Assembly: GCF_900141995.1 (NCBI RefSeq)
Contig: NZ_FQZA01000004.1
Coordinates: 124,001-188,000, forward strand
Direction: 5' to 3'
Source: Palleronia salina
Lineage (GTDB): Bacteria > Pseudomonadota > Alphaproteobacteria > Rhodobacterales > Rhodobacteraceae
DNA: 64,000 bases
Part shown: in pieces, positions 16,992-26,161 of the stretch
How positions within the stretch are numbered: the first letter of the stretch is position 1
Layout: every line of letters starts with the position of its first letter
Position numbers and translations under genes: made by a program
The notes under the pieces: generated by a model
Database searches by the model: none
What the model was told of the DNA's origin: nothing
What the model saw: the letters and a program-made list of their open reading frames with translations, nothing else

Positions 16992-18485
16992 ATGCGCAGC
17001 CTGCCCCCCGCCCATCCGTTCGACACGTCGCACCTGCGCGACGCCGGGCACGACGACAAGCTGCGCGAGGAATGCGGCGTCTTCGGCGTCTGCGGGGTCG
17101 AGGACGCGGCCAACTTCGTCGCCCTGGGCCTGCACGCGCTGCAGCACCGCGGGCAGGAAGCCGGGGGCATTGTCAGCTACCACCCCGACCACGGCTTCAA
17201 CTCGGCCCGCCGCTTCGGCTATGTCCGCGACAATTTCACCAAGCAGTCGCTGATGGACACCCTGCCTGGCGGGTTGGCGATCGGGCATGTGCGCTATTCC
17301 ACCGCCGGATCCAAGGGCAACACCCAGATCCGCGACGTGCAGCCCTTCTTCGGCGAATTCTCCATGGGCGGCGCGGCCATCGCCCATAACGGCAACATCG
17401 TGAATGCCGACGCGCTGCGGCGCGAGCTGATCGACCGCGGTTCGATCTTCCAGTCGTCCTCGGACAGCGAATGTATCATCCACCTCATGGCCCGCTCGCT
17501 CCAACGCAAGGTGCCCGAGCGGATGCAGGACGCGCTGCGCCGGGTCGAAGGGGCCTTCTCCATCGTTGCCATGACCCGCACCAAGCTGATCGGCGTGCGC
17601 GACCCGCTGGGCGTGCGGCCCCTGGTCCTGGGCCGGCTCGGCGACGGCTATGCCCTGTCGTCCGAGACCTGCGCGCTGGACATCTGCGGGGCCGAGTTCC
17701 TGCGCGAGATCGAACCGGGCGAGATGGTCGTCATCGAGGACGGGCATGTCACCTCGCACCGCCCGTTCCAGGCCGAGCGTCCGCGCTTCTGCATCTTCGA
17801 GCACGTCTATTTCTCGCGGCCCGACTCGATCCTCGGGGGCCGGTCCGTCTACGAGACGCGCCGCCAGATCGGCGTCGAACTGGCGCGCGAAGCGCCGGTG
17901 GAGGCCGACCTGGTCTGCCCCGTGCCCGACTCCGGCACGCCGGCGGCCATCGGCTACAGCCAGGAATCCGGCATCCCCTACGCCATGGGGATCATCCGCA
18001 ACCAGTACATGGGCCGCACCTTCATCGAACCGACCGAGCAGATTCGCAACATGGGCGTGCGGCTGAAGCTGAACGTGAACCGCGCCCTCATCCGCGGCAA
18101 GCGGGTCATCCTGGTCGATGACAGCGTGGTGCGCGGGACGACGAGCATCAAGATCCGCGAGATGATCCTCGATGCCGGCGCGAAAGAAGTTCATTTCCGC
18201 ATCGCGTCGCCCCCCACCGCCTGGCCCTGCTTCTACGGCGTCGACACGCCCGAACGCGAGAAGCTGCTGGCGGCCACCATGTCCGAGGACGAGATGTGCG
18301 CCCACCTGGGCATGGATTCGCTGAATTTCATCTCGCTCGACGGGCTTTACCGCGCCGTGGGCGAAACCGCCGGGCGCGACCCCGAACGTCCGCAATACTG
18401 CGATGCCTGCTTCTCGGGCGACTATCCCGTGCGCCCCGCCGACGGGATCGAGAAGGGGTTCAAGATGAAGGAAGCCGCCGAATAG
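16992..18485 (+). CDS. purF: Amidophosphoribosyltransferase
   Basis: First committed step of purine synthesis: PRPP plus glutamine gives phosphoribosylamine. With the ATG at 16992 the protein has 497 residues and a 27-residue propeptide before the N-terminal nucleophile Cys28 (REECGVFGVCG). The glutaminase domain has HVRYSTAGS and HNGN. The PRTase domain carries VILVDDSVVRGTTS near residues 372-385. An in-frame start at 16935 would lengthen the propeptide and is less likely. Cvp A lies upstream but is separated by the Lrp/LysE pair. High confidence in function, modest in the start. Confidence 0.95.
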   Translation: MRSLPPAHPFDTSHLRDAGHDDKLREECGVFGVCGVEDAANFVALGLHALQHRGQEAGGIVSYHPDHGFNSARRFGYVRDNFTKQSLMDTLPGGLAIGHVRYSTAGSKGNTQIRDVQPFFGEFSMGGAAIAHNGNIVNADALRRELIDRGSIFQSSSDSECIIHLMARSLQRKVPERMQDALRRVEGAFSIVAMTRTKLIGVRDPLGVRPLVLGRLGDGYALSSETCALDICGAEFLREIEPGEMVVIEDGHVTSHRPFQAERPRFCIFEHVYFSRPDSILGGRSVYETRRQIGVELAREAPVEADLVCPVPDSGTPAAIGYSQESGIPYAMGIIRNQYMGRTFIEPTEQIRNMGVRLKLNVNRALIRGKRVILVDDSVVRGTTSIKIREMILDAGAKEVHFRIASPPTAWPCFYGVDTPEREKLLAATMSEDEMCAHLGMDSLNFISLDGLYRAVGETAGRDPERPQYCDACFSGDYPVRPADGIEKGFKMKEAAE

Positions 18486-18516
18486 CACCGCGGTTGCGCC
18501 CGCGCGCCGCCCGGGG

Positions 18517-18539
18517 CTTCATCTTTCCCCAAATACCTG
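18517..18539 (-). repeat. 23-bp intergenic motif, copy 1
   Basis: Read on the minus strand this is CAGGTATTT-GGGG-AAAGATGAAG, differing from copy 2 only at the first base. It lies 32 bases after the purF stop, in the space before the next + strand gene. Two further copies are at 23555-23577 and 40982-41004. Confidence 0.75.
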
Positions 18540-18623
18540 AATCCTGCGCCGGGGCGCCCGCGCGACATGACGCAGGGTGCGCAATCGCTTGACGCCGCAC
18601 GTCCGACGAAGCACATCGCGCCC

Positions 18624-19265
18624 ATGACCAAGCTTGCCCTCATCACCGGCGCGTCCCGCGGGCTCGGCGCCGCCCTGGCCGAGGCCCTGGCGCCCGGCCA
18701 CCATGTCATGGCCGTCGCTCGCACCACCGGCGCGCTGGAAGAGCTCGACGACCGCATCAAGGCCCGCGGCGGCGACGCGACGCTCGCGCCCATGGATGTG
18801 ACCGACGCGGGCGCCATGGCGCATATGTGCCGCAGCATCTTCGACCGCTGGGGGCACGTGGACCTGTGGCTGCACTGCGCGATCCACGCCGCGCCGCTGA
18901 CCCCGGCAGGCCAGATCGACGCGCGCGACTGGAAGAAAAGCGTCGAGGTGAACGCCAACGCCACCGCCACGCTGATCCCCATGGTCGAGCCTCTGCTGCG
19001 CGCCGCGCCCGCAGGCCGCGCCGTCTTCTTCGACGACGACCGCGCGGGGCAGAAGTTCTTCGGCTCCTACGGGGCGACCAAGGCCACGCAGATCGCGCTG
19101 GCCCGCAGCTGGCAGGCCGAGACGCGGAACACCGGCCCCTGGGTCGACATCCTGACGCCCGCACCCATGGCCACCGCCACGCGCGGACGGTTCTTTCCGG
19201 GCGAGGACCGGTCGCAACTGGCAACCTGCGCGGACGAGGCCACACGCCTTTTGACGATGCTCTGA
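18624..19265 (+). CDS. Short-chain dehydrogenase-like protein, catalytic Ser missing
   Basis: A 213-residue protein with the SDR Rossmann start LALITGASRGLG (residues 4-15) and the active-site SYGATK motif (Y-x-x-x-K). The serine normally found about 13 residues before the tyrosine is absent: that stretch reads RAVFFDDDRAGQKFFG. The NNAG-equivalent is also altered (LHCAIHA). It may therefore be a poor or non-classical dehydrogenase, or use another residue. The start at ATG 18624 gives a normal SDR N-terminus; an ATG at 18567 would add 19 residues. The neighbours give no pathway clue. Confidence 0.75.
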   Translation: MTKLALITGASRGLGAALAEALAPGHHVMAVARTTGALEELDDRIKARGGDATLAPMDVTDAGAMAHMCRSIFDRWGHVDLWLHCAIHAAPLTPAGQIDARDWKKSVEVNANATATLIPMVEPLLRAAPAGRAVFFDDDRAGQKFFGSYGATKATQIALARSWQAETRNTGPWVDILTPAPMATATRGRFFPGEDRSQLATCADEATRLLTML

Positions 19266-19281
19266 CATCCCTTGCGCATCC

Positions 19282-19310
19282 TTGCCGCGCGCCCGCCGCT
19301 CGCCTAGACC
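19282..19310 (+). promoter_or_regulatory. Probable promoter of surE-pcm-nlpD
   Basis: TTGCCG (19282-19287), a 17-base spacer and TAGACC (19305-19310) match an alphaproteobacterial housekeeping promoter. The predicted leader before the surE ATG at 19344 is about 28 bases. Confidence 0.45.
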
Positions 19311-19343
19311 CGGGTAAAGCGAGCGGACGCAGCCGGGGGCAAC

Positions 19344-20129
19344 ATGCGTATTCTCATCACCAATGACGACGGCATCAACGCGCCGGGGCTGAAGGCGCTG
19401 CACGCCATCGCCGCCGCCATCGCGGGCGACGGTGGCGAGGTCTGGACCGTCGCCCCGGCGTTCGAGCAGTCGGGCGTCGGCCACTGCATCAGCTACACCC
19501 ACCCCACCCTGGTCAGCGAGCTGGAGACGCGCCGCTGGGCCGCCGAGGGCTCGCCCGCCGATTGCGTGCTGGCGGCGATGCACGACATTCTGCCCGCCCC
19601 CCCAGACCTGGTGCTGTCGGGCGTCAATCGCGGCAACAACGCCGCCGAGAATGTCCTGTACTCCGGGACCATCGGCGCCGCGATGGAAGGCGCGCTGCAA
19701 GGCCGCCGCGCCATCGCGCTGAGCCAGTTCTACGGTCCCGGCAACCGCGACGGCGGCGACGGGTTCGACGCCGCGCGGGTCTGGGGCGAACGGGTGGTGC
19801 GCGCGCTGCTCGATGCCGATCTGTGGGGCGATGCCGATGGCTATCGCACCTTCTACAACGTCAACTTCCCGCCAGTCCCCGGCGACGCGGTGAAAGGCAT
19901 GAAGGCAGCCGCCCAGGGCTTCCGTCACGGCGACGGCTTCAAGGTCGAGCCGGTGATCTCGCCCTCGGGCCGGCGGTTCCAGTGGACCCGCGGCGCCGAC
20001 CAGCAGCGGCCGACGCAACCCGGCACGGACGCGGCCGTGAACCTCGACGGCTGGATCTCGGTCACACCGCTTGTCGCCGACCTGACCGACCGCGACACGC
20101 TGGGCGAATTGGCGGACCGCCTGTCATGA
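19344..20129 (+). CDS. surE: 5'/3'-nucleotidase SurE
   Basis: Metal-dependent nucleoside monophosphate phosphatase involved in stress and stationary-phase survival. The 261-residue protein starts with the diagnostic [11 protein letters not shown] (residues 5-15), whose Asp8-Asp9 bind the metal, and has [11 protein letters not shown] near residues 90-100, also metal-binding. [11 protein letters not shown] is also conserved. The stop overlaps the pcm start by 4 bases (ATGA), as in many proteobacteria. High confidence. Confidence 0.96.
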   Translation: MRILITNDDGINAPGLKALHAIAAAIAGDGGEVWTVAPAFEQSGVGHCISYTHPTLVSELETRRWAAEGSPADCVLAAMHDILPAPPDLVLSGVNRGNNAAENVLYSGTIGAAMEGALQGRRAIALSQFYGPGNRDGGDGFDAARVWGERVVRALLDADLWGDADGYRTFYNVNFPPVPGDAVKGMKAAAQGFRHGDGFKVEPVISPSGRRFQWTRGADQQRPTQPGTDAAVNLDGWISVTPLVADLTDRDTLGELADRLS

Positions 20130-20767
20130 GCTTCGACGCCGAGTCACGCATGCAGTTCCTCTTCGCCCTGCGCTCGCAGGGGGTGACGGACAAGCGCGTC
20201 TTGGCGGCGATGGAGAAGATCGACCGCGGCAAGTTCGTGCGCGGCATCTTCGCCGAACGCGCCTACGAGGACATGCCGCTGCCCATCGCTTGCGGCCAGA
20301 CCATCAGCCAGCCCTCGGTCGTGGGGCTGATGACCCAGGCGCTCGAGATCAGCCCGCGCGACAAGGTGCTCGAGATCGGGACCGGTTCGGGCTACCAGGC
20401 GGCGATCCTGTCGCGGCTGGCGCGGCGGGTCTATACCGTGGACCGTCACCGTCGCCTGGTGGCCGAGGCCCGCGCCGTGTTCGAGGCGCTGGAGCTGGCC
20501 AATGTCACGGCCTTCACCGCCGACGGAAGCCACGGGCTGGCCGACCAGGCGCCCTTCGACCGCATCCTGGTGACGGCGGCGGCCGAGGACCCGCCCGGCC
20601 CCCTCTTGGCGGAATTGCGCGTGGGCGGTATCATGGTCGTGCCGGTAGGCCAGAGCGACGCGGTGCAGACGCTGATCAAGGTGACGCGCCACGAAAGCGG
20701 CTTCGACTACGAGGAGCTGCGCCCGGTGCGGTTCGTGCCGCTTCTGGAAGGGCTGAGCCGGGATTGA
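20126..20767 (+). CDS. pcm: Protein-L-isoaspartate O-methyltransferase
   Basis: Repairs age-damaged proteins by methylating L-isoaspartyl residues with SAM. The 213-residue protein has the family N-terminus, the substrate-loop motif [18 protein letters not shown] (residues 52-69), and SAM motif [16 protein letters not shown] (about 81-95). [12 protein letters not shown] is the post-motif strand. It begins within the surE stop, so it is translationally coupled. The surE-pcm-nlpD order is the classical one. High confidence. Confidence 0.96.
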   Translation: MSFDAESRMQFLFALRSQGVTDKRVLAAMEKIDRGKFVRGIFAERAYEDMPLPIACGQTISQPSVVGLMTQALEISPRDKVLEIGTGSGYQAAILSRLARRVYTVDRHRRLVAEARAVFEALELANVTAFTADGSHGLADQAPFDRILVTAAAEDPPGPLLAELRVGGIMVVPVGQSDAVQTLIKVTRHESGFDYEELRPVRFVPLLEGLSRD

Positions 20768-20926
20768 CCGGGCGGTTGCGCGCCGGAAGTGACGGGACGA
20801 GTATTTCACGGGATCGGCACAGGATCGGGGCACACGCTGAACGACCCCGGCGGCCGGCATGCAGGCGGAACGGCGGCACACGAGGTCCGGATGAAGGCCC
20901 GGCCGCAAGCACGAGGACATGAGGCA

Positions 20927-22153
20927 GTGAACACCACATTTCGGCTCGGACGCGGCCATGGCGCCACGCGGTTGACCCTTTGCGCGGGACTGGCGCTGGC
21001 GCTGGTCGGTTGCGACAGCAGCGGGCAGCTGGATTTCGACCTTCGCGACAATCTCGGGGACGCGTTCGACACCAGCCCGGCGGTGCGGATGGCGGTGGCC
21101 GACCGGCCCCGGCCCGACAATCGCGGCGTGATCTCCTACCCGTCGTACCAGGTGGCGGTCGCCCGGCGCGGCGACACCGTGCAGGACGTGGCGGCCCGCG
21201 TGGGCCTGCCGGCGGGCGAGCTGGCCAGCTATAACGGCCTGCCCATGGACGTGACGCTGCGCCGGGGCGAGATCGTCGCCCTGCCCCGCCGCGTGGCAGA
21301 ACCGTCGGCGGCCACCGGCGCCCCCGCGCCCGCGTCCCAGACCGGCGGCGTCACTACCGCGGCCCTGCCATCCACCGGCGGCGTGACGACCCAGAGCCTG
21401 GAGGACCGCGCCAACGCGGCCATCAACCGCGGCGAGAGCAGCGCCCGCCCCACCGCCCCCGCTGCGTCCGCGCCGGCACAGGGCGCCGAGCCGCAGCGCC
21501 ACCGCGTCGCGCGGGGCGAAACCGCCTATGGCATCGCGCGGCAATACGGCGTTCCGGTCTCGGCCCTCGGCGAATGGAACGGCCTCGGCTCCGATCTGAC
21601 CGTCCGCGAGGGCCAGTTCCTGATCATCCCGGTGGTCACGCGGGTCGAGTCGCCCGGCGAAAGCCGCCCCGGCGACGGATCGGTCGCGCCCACGCCCCCC
21701 TCGGCCGCGGCGCCCCTGCCCCAAGACGAAAGCCCCGAAACGGCGGAAGAGGACGTGCCCGACGCGCCCGATGTCGGCCAGACGACGACCACCGCGCAGT
21801 CCGGTGGCCGCTTCCTCTACCCGGTGACCGGCTCGATCATCCGGCCCTACCGCAAGGGCCGCAACGACGGGATCGACATCGCGGCCACCCCGGGAACCCC
21901 GGTAAAGGCCGCAGACGCCGGCACCGTCGCCGCCATCACCCGCGACACCGACCAGGTGCCGATCCTCGTGCTGCGCCATCCCGGCAACGTCCTGACGGTC
22001 TATGCCGGGGTCGAGGGCATCAACGTCGAAAAGGGCGACAGCATCAGCCGGGGCCAGGTCGTGGCGCGCGTGCGCGATACCGACCCGAGCTTCCTGCATT
22101 TCGAGGTGCGCGAAGGGTTCGAGTCGGTCGATCCGGTCAGCTACCTGCAATAG
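20927..22153 (+). CDS. nlpD: NlpD-like lipoprotein with degenerate LytM domain
   Basis: An outer-membrane lipoprotein expected to activate periplasmic amidases at division. The 408-residue form starting at GTG 20927 has a lipobox ending at Cys29 (LVGC). Two LysM peptidoglycan-binding repeats lie near residues 74-117 and 190-235, separated by low-complexity Pro/Ala/Thr linkers, and a C-terminal LytM/M23 domain spans about 295-405. Two metal ligands are lost: the His of HxxxD is N313, and the first His of HxH is F389 (H391 is kept). So it is probably a regulator, not a peptidase, as known for E. coli NlpD and EnvC. GAGGA lies upstream of the GTG; ATGs at 20789 and 20891 would bury the lipobox. 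Confidence 0.85.
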   Translation: MNTTFRLGRGHGATRLTLCAGLALALVGCDSSGQLDFDLRDNLGDAFDTSPAVRMAVADRPRPDNRGVISYPSYQVAVARRGDTVQDVAARVGLPAGELASYNGLPMDVTLRRGEIVALPRRVAEPSAATGAPAPASQTGGVTTAALPSTGGVTTQSLEDRANAAINRGESSARPTAPAASAPAQGAEPQRHRVARGETAYGIARQYGVPVSALGEWNGLGSDLTVREGQFLIIPVVTRVESPGESRPGDGSVAPTPPSAAAPLPQDESPETAEEDVPDAPDVGQTTTTAQSGGRFLYPVTGSIIRPYRKGRNDGIDIAATPGTPVKAADAGTVAAITRDTDQVPILVLRHPGNVLTVYAGVEGINVEKGDSISRGQVVARVRDTDPSFLHFEVREGFESVDPVSYLQ

Positions 22154-22161
22154 CCCGCGGC

Positions 22162-22187
22162 GTCGGGGTCCGTCTCGTCGGACCGAC
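22162..22187 (+). terminator. Hairpin after nlpD
   Basis: The segment 22162-22172 pairs with 22179-22187 (GTCGG..TCCG with CGGACCGAC) with a two-base bulge, nine bases after the nlpD stop. No T-run follows. Termination is inferred from position. Confidence 0.35.
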
Positions 22188-22326
22188 ACCACCTGCCGTT
22201 GCGAGAGCCGAACCCTGTTCGCGCGGAAATCCGCTCATTTCCGCGGCGCGGCGGGATCGCTGCGCGACAGCATCGAATGGCCGGACCTAGCCTTGCCTTC
22301 CGTACTGCATTTCAAGGGAGGCACAG

Positions 22327-23523
22327 ATGACCAAGGGTATTTCGAGACGCGCCGCGTTGGGCGCCATCGGCGCGGGCTCCGCGGGGCTTGCCATGACCGC
22401 CGCGGGCGCGCAGGAAATGGGACCGGTCGCGCCGCCATCGACGGTCAGCGACCCGCCCCGCGACTTCGGTCCGGACGGCGCGCCCAACGTCTATTTCTGG
22501 GACGCCGACGTGATCGCCGTGGATCCCGCCTTCAACGGGCTGGCCCAGCCGAACGCGCCGGTCCAGCGGCTGTGGACCGGCGCGCTCTGGGCCGAGGGGC
22601 CGGCCTGGTCGAGCGTCGGCAAGTACCTTGTCTTCTCCGACATCCCCAACAACCGGCAGATCCGCTGGCTCGAGGATGACGGCCACGTGAGCGTCATGCG
22701 CTACCCGTCCAACAACTCGAACGGCAACAGCTTCGACTGGCAGGGACGGCAGCTGAGCTGCGAGCACCTGACCCGCCGCGTGGTGCGCTACGAGCTGGAC
22801 GGCTCGGTGACGATTCTCGCCGACCGCTACGAGGGGATGCGCTTCAACTCGCCCAACGACATCGTGGCGGCGAAGGATGGCAGCTACTGGTTCACCGATC
22901 CGCCCTATGGCGGCCAGCTGTACGAGGGCGCGGTGGGCGCGCCCGGTGGCCCAACCAACCCCGACGGGCTGATCAACCAGCGGCTGGGCCAGCCGCCCGA
23001 GATCGGCGACGCCATGCGCGAGATGGAGACGGCGACCTACCGGATCGCGCCGGACGGCACCATCGCCCGCGTGGTGGGGCAGGACCTGGTTCCCGATCCC
23101 AACGGGCTGGCGCTGAGCCCCGACGAGACCACGCTTTACATCGCGTCGACCGGCCCCGGACCGGGCGACGGGGGCGTGGGCGGCGAGGGCAACATCTTCG
23201 CCTTCGACGTGACGCCGGAAGGCGAGGCCGTGAACGGCCGAATCTTCACCGATTGCGTCGTCGGTGGCGTCAAGTGCGGCCCGGACGGCCTGGCCATCGA
23301 CGTGTTCGGCAATGTCTGGTCATCGTCGAATGCCGGGCGCAACGTGGGCTATAACGGCGTGACCTGCTGGTCGCCCGACGGCAGGCTCCTGGGTCGGGTC
23401 CGCCTGCCCGAGGTCTGTGGAAATCTCTGTTTCGGCGGCCCGAAGCGCAACCGGCTGTTCATGGCCGGCAGCCAGTCGCTTTATGCCGTCTACACGGCAA
23501 CGCAGGGCGCGGGCGCGGCCTGA
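22327..23523 (+). CDS. Tat-exported SMP-30/gluconolactonase family protein
   Basis: A 398-residue periplasmic beta-propeller of the SMP-30/gluconolactonase/LRE family. The N-terminus has a twin-arginine signal (SRRAALGAIGAGSAGLAM, cleavage after AGAQE or nearby). The family motifs are WAEGPAWSSVGKYLVFSDIP near residues 85-105 (calcium-binding Glu), FNSPNDIV and PNGLALSPDE, and a C-terminal CGPDGLAIDVFGNVW. The likely reaction is lactone hydrolysis of a sugar lactone, but the family also contains other esterases. AGGGAGG is an excellent ribosome binding site. The tatABC operon lies just downstream on the other strand, which may be coincidence. Confidence 0.85.
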   Translation: MTKGISRRAALGAIGAGSAGLAMTAAGAQEMGPVAPPSTVSDPPRDFGPDGAPNVYFWDADVIAVDPAFNGLAQPNAPVQRLWTGALWAEGPAWSSVGKYLVFSDIPNNRQIRWLEDDGHVSVMRYPSNNSNGNSFDWQGRQLSCEHLTRRVVRYELDGSVTILADRYEGMRFNSPNDIVAAKDGSYWFTDPPYGGQLYEGAVGAPGGPTNPDGLINQRLGQPPEIGDAMREMETATYRIAPDGTIARVVGQDLVPDPNGLALSPDETTLYIASTGPGPGDGGVGGEGNIFAFDVTPEGEAVNGRIFTDCVVGGVKCGPDGLAIDVFGNVWSSSNAGRNVGYNGVTCWSPDGRLLGRVRLPEVCGNLCFGGPKRNRLFMAGSQSLYAVYTATQGAGAA

Positions 23524-23530
23524 CAGGACA

Positions 23531-23548
23531 GCGGGGGCCAGCCCCCGC
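23531..23548 (+). terminator. Perfect GC hairpin after the SMP-30 gene
   Basis: GCGGGGGC and GCCCCCGC form a perfect 8-base stem with a two-base loop, 7 bases after the stop. It directly precedes copy 2 of the 23-bp motif, whose upstream CCCC can also pair with its internal GGGG. It sits between convergent genes, so it may act in both directions. Confidence 0.5.
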
Positions 23549-23554
23549 ACCCCC

Positions 23555-23577
23555 GAGGTATTTGGGGAAAGATGAAG
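23555..23577 (+). repeat. 23-bp intergenic motif, copy 2
   Basis: GAGGTATTT-GGGG-AAAGATGAAG on the + strand, between the SMP-30 gene and the convergent DUF815 gene, immediately after a strong hairpin. It matches copy 1 except at the first base. Confidence 0.75.
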
Positions 23578-23634
23578 ATGGGGGCGGCGCCTTGACGGGT
23601 GCCGTCCCGCGAGTGGTGGAAGGGCCCGGCGGTC

Positions 23635-24471
23635 TCAGCCCAGCGCGATGCCGCGGCGGCCGGCGAGGTCGGTGAAATACTGCCACGCGACGCGGCCCGA
23701 CCGGGCGCCGCGGGTGGCCTGCCACTCGATCGCCTCGGCGCGCAGGGTGTCGTCGTCGATCTCGACGCCGTGGGCGTCGCAATAGCCGCGGATCATGGCG
23801 AGGTATTCGTCCTGCGTGCAGGGATGGAAGCCCAGCCACAACCCGAACCGGTCGCTGAGCGATACCTTTTCCTCGGTCGCCTCGGTGGGCGAGATGGAGC
23901 TCGCGCGCTCGTTCTCGATCATGTCGCGGGGCATCAGGTGGCGGCGGTTGGACGTGGCGTAGAACACGACGTTGTCCGGCCGACCCTCGATCCCGCCGTC
24001 CAGCACCGCCTTCAGCGACTTGTAGTGCTGGTCGTCATGGCTGAAGGACAGGTCGTCGCAGAACAGCACGAAGCGATGCGCGCTGGCCCGCAGGTGGCCC
24101 AGCAGCCGCCCGATGGAGGGCAGGTCCTCGCGCTGGACCTCGACGATCTTCAGCGGATGTTCCTGCGCGACCTGGGCGTGGATCGCCTTCACCAGGCTGG
24201 ATTTGCCCATGCCGCGCGCGCCCCAGAGCAGGGCGTTGTTGGCCGCCTGCCCGCGGGCGAATTGCCGGGTGTTCTGCAGCAGCGTGTCGCGCGAGCGGTC
24301 GATCCCCACCAGCAGCGACACGTCCACGCGGTTGACGGCCGGGACCGGCTGCACCCGGTCCGGCGAGACGTGCCACACGAAGGCATCGGCCGCGTCGAAA
24401 TCGGGGGCCTGCAACGGCGCCGGGGACATCCGCTCCAGCGCGTCGGCGATGCGGATCAGCGGGTCGCTCAC
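23635..24471 (-). CDS. DUF815 family AAA+ ATPase
   Basis: A 278-residue P-loop ATPase of the DUF815 family (function unknown). NNALLWGARGMGKSSLVKAI holds Walker A near residues 78-90, RFVLFCDDLSF is Walker B, and NVVFYATSNRRHLMPRDM is the sensor/arginine segment typical of the family. The GTG start at 24471 overlaps the tatC TGA (GTGA), so translation is coupled to the tat genes. Such genes follow tatC in many Rhodobacterales. A role in Tat export or proofreading is suggested only by this linkage. Confidence 0.85.
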   Translation of the reverse strand: MSDPLIRIADALERMSPAPLQAPDFDAADAFVWHVSPDRVQPVPAVNRVDVSLLVGIDRSRDTLLQNTRQFARGQAANNALLWGARGMGKSSLVKAIHAQVAQEHPLKIVEVQREDLPSIGRLLGHLRASAHRFVLFCDDLSFSHDDQHYKSLKAVLDGGIEGRPDNVVFYATSNRRHLMPRDMIENERASSISPTEATEEKVSLSDRFGLWLGFHPCTQDEYLAMIRGYCDAHGVEIDDDTLRAEAIEWQATRGARSGRVAWQYFTDLAGRRGIALG

Positions 24472-25370
24472 GGGCGCTTGCTTTCGTCCTCGGGCTCGTC
24501 GTCGTCCAGCTCGGCGTCGTCGAAATCGTCGTAGAGCGTTTCGTTCGGGCCCAGCACCCCCTCGGCGCGCAGCTCCTCGGTGCGCTTGCGCTCGACCCGC
24601 GCCACGAGAAGGATCGAGATCTCGTAGAGCCCGTAGACCACCACGAACAGGATCACCTGGGTGATGACATCCGGCGGCGTCACCAGCGCGGCCAGCACGA
24701 GGATGCCGACCACGGCGTATTTGCGCACCTCGCCCAGCCCGCGGGCGGTGACCAGGCCGGCCTTGCCCATGAGCGTCAGCAACACCGGCAGCTGGAAGCA
24801 CAGGCCGAAGGCCACGATGAACTTGATCGTCAGGTTCAGGTATTCCTGCGCCGAGCCCTGGAAGACCACGGAAAGCGGCGCGCCGGCGTCGGGCACGACG
24901 GCCTGGCCGCTGTCCCCGAATTGCTGGAACCCCAGGAAGAAGTCGTAGGCCAGCGGCGTGACCACGTAGAAGGCGAAGGCCGCGCCCATCACGAACATGA
25001 AGGGCGAGGCGATCAGGAACGGCAGGAAGGCCCCCCGCTCGGACTTGTAGAGACCGGGCGCCACAAACCGCCACATCTGTCCCGCGATCACCGGGAAGGC
25101 CAGGAACAGGCCGCCCAGCAGCGACACCTTGATCGCCACGAAGAAGCCTTCCTGCGGCGAGATGAAGATCAGGTCGCAATCCTGCCCCCGGGTCGCCAGG
25201 ACCTCGCACAGCGGGTCGGTCAGGAAGTTGAAGATCGGGGTCGCCACTGTGAAGCAGATTACCATGCCGATGATGAAGGCGACGACCGAGCGGATCAGCC
25301 GCGTGCGCAGCTCGGCCAGGTGCTCGATCAGCGGGGCGGCCGTGTCGTCCAGGTCGTCCGATTGGCTCAC
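24468..25370 (-). CDS. tatC: Sec-independent protein translocase TatC
   Basis: Membrane receptor for twin-arginine signal peptides. The 300-residue protein has six hydrophobic helices and the conserved N-terminal [15 protein letters not shown] (residues 14-28). [21 protein letters not shown] is the conserved periplasmic loop/helix 2 segment, and [11 protein letters not shown] lies in helix 4. An acidic tail ends the protein. It overlaps tatB upstream by 4 bases and the DUF815 gene downstream. High confidence. Confidence 0.97.
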   Translation of the reverse strand: MSQSDDLDDTAAPLIEHLAELRTRLIRSVVAFIIGMVICFTVATPIFNFLTDPLCEVLATRGQDCDLIFISPQEGFFVAIKVSLLGGLFLAFPVIAGQMWRFVAPGLYKSERGAFLPFLIASPFMFVMGAAFAFYVVTPLAYDFFLGFQQFGDSGQAVVPDAGAPLSVVFQGSAQEYLNLTIKFIVAFGLCFQLPVLLTLMGKAGLVTARGLGEVRKYAVVGILVLAALVTPPDVITQVILFVVVYGLYEISILLVARVERKRTEELRAEGVLGPNETLYDDFDDAELDDDEPEDESKRP

Positions 25371-25789
25371 GCTTGATCGTCCTTCGCGCTGGTCAGCGGC
25401 GTATCCGCGGCGGTGCCCGTGTCCTTCTTCGGTTCGGGCTGCGCCTGCAACGCGGCATCACGCTTCTCGGCGTCCACCGGGGTCCTGGGCTTGGCGGCCT
25501 TGGCCGATTTCTTCGGGTCCCACTTCTCGAAGCTGTCGGCGGCCTCGTTCAGCTTGTCGAGCCCGTACTTCTTGGGATTGCTCATCCCCTTCAGGTCGCG
25601 CCCGATATCCTTGACGCCGGCATCGTCGGCCGCGTCGTCCATGGCCTTCTGGAACTCGCGCGCCATGCCCTTCACCTTGCCGGTGAAGCGGCCAAGCGTC
25701 CGGAACATGCCCGGAAGGTCCTTCGGCCCCACCACGATCAGCGCGACGATGCCGATGACCAGAAGCTCGGTCATCCCGATATCGAACAT
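25367..25789 (-). CDS. tatB: Sec-independent protein translocase TatB
   Basis: Part of the Tat receptor complex with TatC. The 140-residue protein has one N-terminal membrane helix with the TatB start [20 protein letters not shown], then the conserved Gly-Pro hinge and [18 protein letters not shown] amphipathic helix, and a charged, Ala/Lys/Pro-rich tail. Glu8 after the short N-terminal stretch distinguishes TatB from TatA. It lies 29 bases after tatA and overlaps tatC by 4 bases. Confidence 0.95.
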   Translation of the reverse strand: MFDIGMTELLVIGIVALIVVGPKDLPGMFRTLGRFTGKVKGMAREFQKAMDDAADDAGVKDIGRDLKGMSNPKKYGLDKLNEAADSFEKWDPKKSAKAAKPRTPVDAEKRDAALQAQPEPKKDTGTAADTPLTSAKDDQA

Positions 25790-25818
25790 GGGCGGCGCCC
25801 CTTAACGAAGCTGTGGGA

Positions 25819-26073
25819 TCAGGTGCGGGTCTCGGACTTGTCGTCGGTGTGCACCGCCGGGGCGGCCGGCTTGTCGTCTTCCCCGGGCGCCGAGATCTCG
25901 CGCGCGTTGTCGGCCTTCTTGGCCTCCTCGTCGCTGTCGGAAACGCCCTTCTTGAAGGCGGTGATGCCCTTGCCGACCTCGCCCATCAGCGACGAGATCT
26001 TGCCACGGCCGAACAGAACCAGCACCACCACGGCGATCAGAAGAAGGCCCGGAAGGCCGATATTGTTGAGCAT
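25819..26073 (-). CDS. tatA: Sec-independent protein translocase TatA
   Basis: Forms the protein-conducting element of the Tat system. The 84-residue protein has the single membrane helix [20 protein letters not shown] followed by the [22 protein letters not shown]-type hinge and amphipathic helix, and an acidic tail. The ATG at 26073 gives the usual short periplasmic N-terminus (MLNNIG). An upstream in-frame ATG at 26118 would add 15 polar residues and is rejected. First gene of the tatA-tatB-tatC-DUF815 operon. Confidence 0.95.
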   Translation of the reverse strand: MLNNIGLPGLLLIAVVVLVLFGRGKISSLMGEVGKGITAFKKGVSDSDEEAKKADNAREISAPGEDDKPAAPAVHTDDKSETRT

Positions 26074-26161
26074 TGGATCTCTCCCTGCGGCGGACCTGCG
26101 TGCCGCCTCTTGCGTCATTCCATCTAAGCCATGTGCGCCGAGAGTTGAAGGCGCAATCCGG

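Noticed and set aside
20144-22192. 682-codon open frame on the minus strand
   Set aside because: It runs antisense through pcm and nlpD and is built of codons mirroring their third-position GC bias. It contains no domain motif.
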